A DNA stretch of 61,935 nt from Lentilactobacillus kisonensis DSM 19906 = JCM 15041 (GTDB taxonomy: Bacteria; Bacillota; Bacilli; Lactobacillales; Lactobacillaceae), in assembly GCF_001434135.1 (NCBI RefSeq), contig NZ_AZEB01000018.1, positions 1 through 61,935 on the forward strand. Direction: 5' to 3'. Below, piece after piece: positions 59,698 to 61,935 of the stretch. Each line of letters opens with the position of its first letter. The stretch's first letter is position 1. Made by a program: the position numbers and the translations under genes. The notes under the pieces were generated by a model. The model saw only the letters and a list, made by a program, of their open reading frames with translations. It had not been told where the DNA came from and made no database searches.

Positions 59698-61257
59698 CTA
59701 ATTCTCCTGGATCACTAGTTTCTTACTTGCACTTACATAATACCCATTGTTTAACTGATAGCGAGTCGTAAGGTTGTGTTTTACCACTTTCTTGACGGTT
59801 AAATGGGCCCCTTTCTTGTACGATTTTGTTCGGCCAGTCAGTGATTGATTCTTGTAAGCATGAACACCTTTCTTGGCAATAACGGTGATCTTTTTGTTCT
59901 TTGGCACGGATTGGTAATACACTGACGAAACGTAGTTGGGGTTGGCAGTGATGTAGCCAATCTTACCCGCGGATTTACTGTGGTGGTTGACATCCTTGAC
60001 TTTATACCTTAACGCGCCACCTTTTGAACGTGCATAATCAGTAATAACAAACATTGGTCGGTTAACCCGTTTTTGTTTAGGGTATTTGACTAATCGCTGA
60101 TTCTTTTTAAAGGTAGCGTTTTTGTACATATAGATTGTCTTAGTTGCGTAGACAGCCGTTCCCTTCTTGGAAGTGCTACTTGGAACGCTCACTGATGACG
60201 TATTCGAAGCTTGATCGGATTGATTAGCTGAAGCTGTTGAAACGTCAGGAGTTGTCGATGGTGCTTGGTTTGTTTGGGATCCCTGGGTAGTTGAGCCGTT
60301 TGAGACAATGATGGTAGTTGTCCCGCCCTTGTCACTGTGATTTCCACCATTATCAGGTGTATCCTTAGCAGGAATCTTAATGTTAAAGGCGTGAGTATTG
60401 GTTGGATCCACGGCGTCGGTTAACGTAAAGGTTACAGTCTTGCCCGCTTCAGCTGGGTTATCAAGGCCACTAATTTTGCCGGTTGCATCAATACTGATGT
60501 TTGCATTGCCTCCGGTCCACTGTGGCTTAATAAAACCAGTTTGATTGAGCTGAATGGTTTTCGTGCCAGCAGGAGCCGTGATTGTGCTTGGCGATGCTGT
60601 ATCCGTGATTGGTGTTAATGTTTTTGCATCATTGACCGCATAGGAATAACTGTGATCCAAGGTGAATTTTCCGGTGTTATTAAAGAAAAAGTACAGCGTG
60701 CCCTTGAGACTCGGCTTGGCTGGTGTTATTTTGACAACAACGACATCTTCTGGCCGCACGGTTGCCATCCCCTCAACCTCGCTATAATCCGCATTTGGAT
60801 TATCAGGCGCTGGCTTAATCTTTAAGCTGGGATTATCAACGATTTGCCCCTTTGGATTGTATTCAATTGCTTCAGTCTTGTAGGCGTCGCTGTAATACTG
60901 CTCGTAGCCAACAATGTCGATATTATTTGGGCTTACTTGAACGGTTGAAACATTAAATGATTGTCCAGGGGTAAGATCCATATTGGAAACCGTGCTAACA
61001 GGAACCTTCGTTGGCGCTGTTAGCGAATTGAGCTCGGTGTAAAAATCTGGATCGTAATTACTATAGTCGGGTGTTGGACCATAATAAGCTAGTGTCCATT
61101 GACCGGCTTCTTTGTTACTTAGATCAAATTGGGTATCTGCTGCATGAGCAATGATGCCAGTCTGAGTATCACCTGATTTAGCGGCTGTTATCGTGCCAAA
61201 TATAGTGAACGCAAAAAGACCGGCAGACAAAATTGATACCAGTTTTCGTGTTTTCAT
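59698..61257 (-). CDS. Large secreted surface protein with C-terminal repeated modules
   Basis: A 519-residue exported protein. Signal peptide LVSILSAGLFAFTIFGTITA with cleavage near AHAA (about residue 42). An N-terminal region of unknown fold is followed by an Ig-like region (ITAPAGTKTIQLNQTGF...), a Gly/Ser/Thr/Gln linker (about 310-365) and two C-terminal SH3-like modules (DUF5776-like). The last one, VKKVVKHNLTTRYQLNNGYYV, is nearly the same as the end of the protein at 33497-35533. No LPxTG; wall binding through the modules is likely. The frame continues 38 codons upstream into repeat M, but GGGGGG before the ATG at 61257 marks the start. Confidence 0.7.
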   Translation of the reverse strand: MKTRKLVSILSAGLFAFTIFGTITAAKSGDTQTGIIAHAADTQFDLSNKEAGQWTLAYYGPTPDYSNYDPDFYTELNSLTAPTKVPVSTVSNMDLTPGQSFNVSTVQVSPNNIDIVGYEQYYSDAYKTEAIEYNPKGQIVDNPSLKIKPAPDNPNADYSEVEGMATVRPEDVVVVKITPAKPSLKGTLYFFFNNTGKFTLDHSYSYAVNDAKTLTPITDTASPSTITAPAGTKTIQLNQTGFIKPQWTGGNANISIDATGKISGLDNPAEAGKTVTFTLTDAVDPTNTHAFNIKIPAKDTPDNGGNHSDKGGTTTIIVSNGSTTQGSQTNQAPSTTPDVSTASANQSDQASNTSSVSVPSSTSKKGTAVYATKTIYMYKNATFKKNQRLVKYPKQKRVNRPMFVITDYARSKGGALRYKVKDVNHHSKSAGKIGYITANPNYVSSVYYQSVPKNKKITVIAKKGVHAYKNQSLTGRTKSYKKGAHLTVKKVVKHNLTTRYQLNNGYYVSASKKLVIQEN

Positions 61258-61274
61258 ATAATCCCCCCAAAAAA

Positions 61275-61441
61275 GTGAGTTCAGCAGAGCGGCTAGCCTG
61301 CGGAACCAAGCGGTTAGAGGCTTAGGTGCAAGTCTCTGCTTGGTGGCGCACATTTCTGCTAAGTAAGCCACGAAATTTTTTGAATCCAGAATTTTTGTGG
61401 TAGTGCTTACACAGAGATTGTTGCTCGGCAGAACTGTCCTA
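61275..61441. repeat. Palindromic element, copy M (167 bp, nested)
   Basis: Outer ends GTGAGTTCAGC and GAACTGTCCTA. Inside one arm lies a short internally deleted element (CGGAACCAAGCGG to CTTGGTGGCG, about 61301-61351) similar to copy I. It begins 18 bp upstream of the secreted-protein start. The 490 bp to the window end (61442-61935) show no gene or structure that I can support. Confidence 0.7.
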
Positions 61442-61935
61442 TAAAGATTGTCCCCATCAACATTGTTTACAATTATATTATATAATCAATAATTAAAAGA
61501 TACTATTTTAAAGATTGCAATTATACTGAGAGCCGAGTTGGGAGGATTTATGCACAAAGAGTTGGCTTAAAACGGTACTTGCTAATTATAGACAGCATTA
61601 GTTTGTTAGTATCGCTTGATTTGAAGTTGGTTGATATTGTAGGGTTGGAAAGTAAAATTTTGATGGTTATTCTGGACGGATGTATTTCAAACGGTTTCAA
61701 CGGATTACACGAAACAAGACGGGATTGACCCCTTAAATGTCGTTTGGAATTCGCTGACAGATAAGAATTGTAAGTTAGATACGACTTTTAATATGAAATT
61801 AAAATATATCCCGCAAAGGTTTTAGGTGCTAAAAGACTAGAATTTGGTGGTCTAATTCAGAGATTAATAAAGATTCCGTAAATGGCTGATTTGGTCACTT
61901 AACGAAAACAATCTAAGATTAGATCCAGTTAGAAA

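Noticed and set aside
61258-61371. 38 extra N-terminal residues for the large secreted protein
   Set aside because: They are encoded by palindromic element M; the signal peptide and ribosome site place the start at 61257.
61442-61935. A degraded gene at the right edge (about 60 open codons reading GLKRYLLIIDSI...)
   Set aside because: No start, no ribosome site in frame and no recognisable similarity; too weak to report.

Overview
The window reads as chromosome from a heterofermentative member of the Lactobacillaceae, probably in or near the Levilactobacillus / Lentilactobacillus / Secundilactobacillus group. The grounds are moderate-to-low GC, strong AAGGAGG ribosome sites, a class 1A dihydroorotate dehydrogenase, T-box leaders, CcpA-type cre sites, secreted surface proteins with lactobacillar C-terminal modules, and a complete xylose-to-phosphoketolase route. 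The species cannot be fixed from the sequence alone. No rRNA, tRNA, transposase or phage gene was seen.

Layout. 1-6.3 kb: housekeeping and accessory genes (proline iminopeptidase, HAD phosphatase, LtrA-like membrane protein, two flavodoxins, MFS transporter) and a mazEF module. 6.4-8.9 kb: pyrF-pyrE-pyrD behind a PyrR-type attenuator. 8.9-15.5 kb, mostly minus strand: a secreted protein, a short-chain dehydrogenase (SDR), and a T-box-led operon SDR-metN-metP-metQ. 15.6-18.1 kb: a UvrA-like ABC ATPase. 18.1-43.5 kb: a large pentose/glycoside island with a truncated sugar porter, XylR (ROK), two AraC regulators, a GH120 beta-xylosidase, two tandem GH31 alpha-xylosidases with a GPH transporter (xylP-xylQ-xylQ), an MFS transporter with a GH30 enzyme, a secreted GH93/BNR-like protein, xylA, xylB and a butanediol/diacetyl-type SDR. 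An SMR transporter, an amino-acid permease and an Lrp regulator lie inside it. 44-49.9 kb: drug exporter, S-layer-like protein, two oxidoreductases and an odd cluster of secreted-peptide promoter cassettes. 50.1-51.6 kb: a type I-E CRISPR array without cas genes, followed about 1 kb later by relics of two more repeats. 51.8-61.3 kb: a CAP-like secreted protein, a T-box-led peptidase/peptide-binding-protein unit, a phosphoketolase gene broken by one in-frame amber codon, a second mazEF and a large secreted protein.

How it fits together: XylP would import isoprimeverose-like disaccharides, the two XylQ enzymes release xylose, GH120 and GH30 act on imported beta-linked glycosides, XylA/XylB make xylulose-5-phosphate, and phosphoketolase cleaves it. 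XylR operator-like and cre sequences sit at the xylA promoter, and cre-like sites recur at other island promoters.

The most striking unexplained feature is a family of about 120-bp, almost fully palindromic elements (13 copies plus a fragment in 62 kb). One end starts GTGAGCGG and the other ends TGTCCTA. All stem levels change in a compensatory way between copies. The GTGAGCGG end almost always abuts a translation signal, either 17-22 bp before a start codon or directly on a stop codon. Two copies lie inside the met operon, one between xylA and xylB, and others form the 5' leaders of secreted-protein and peptidase genes.
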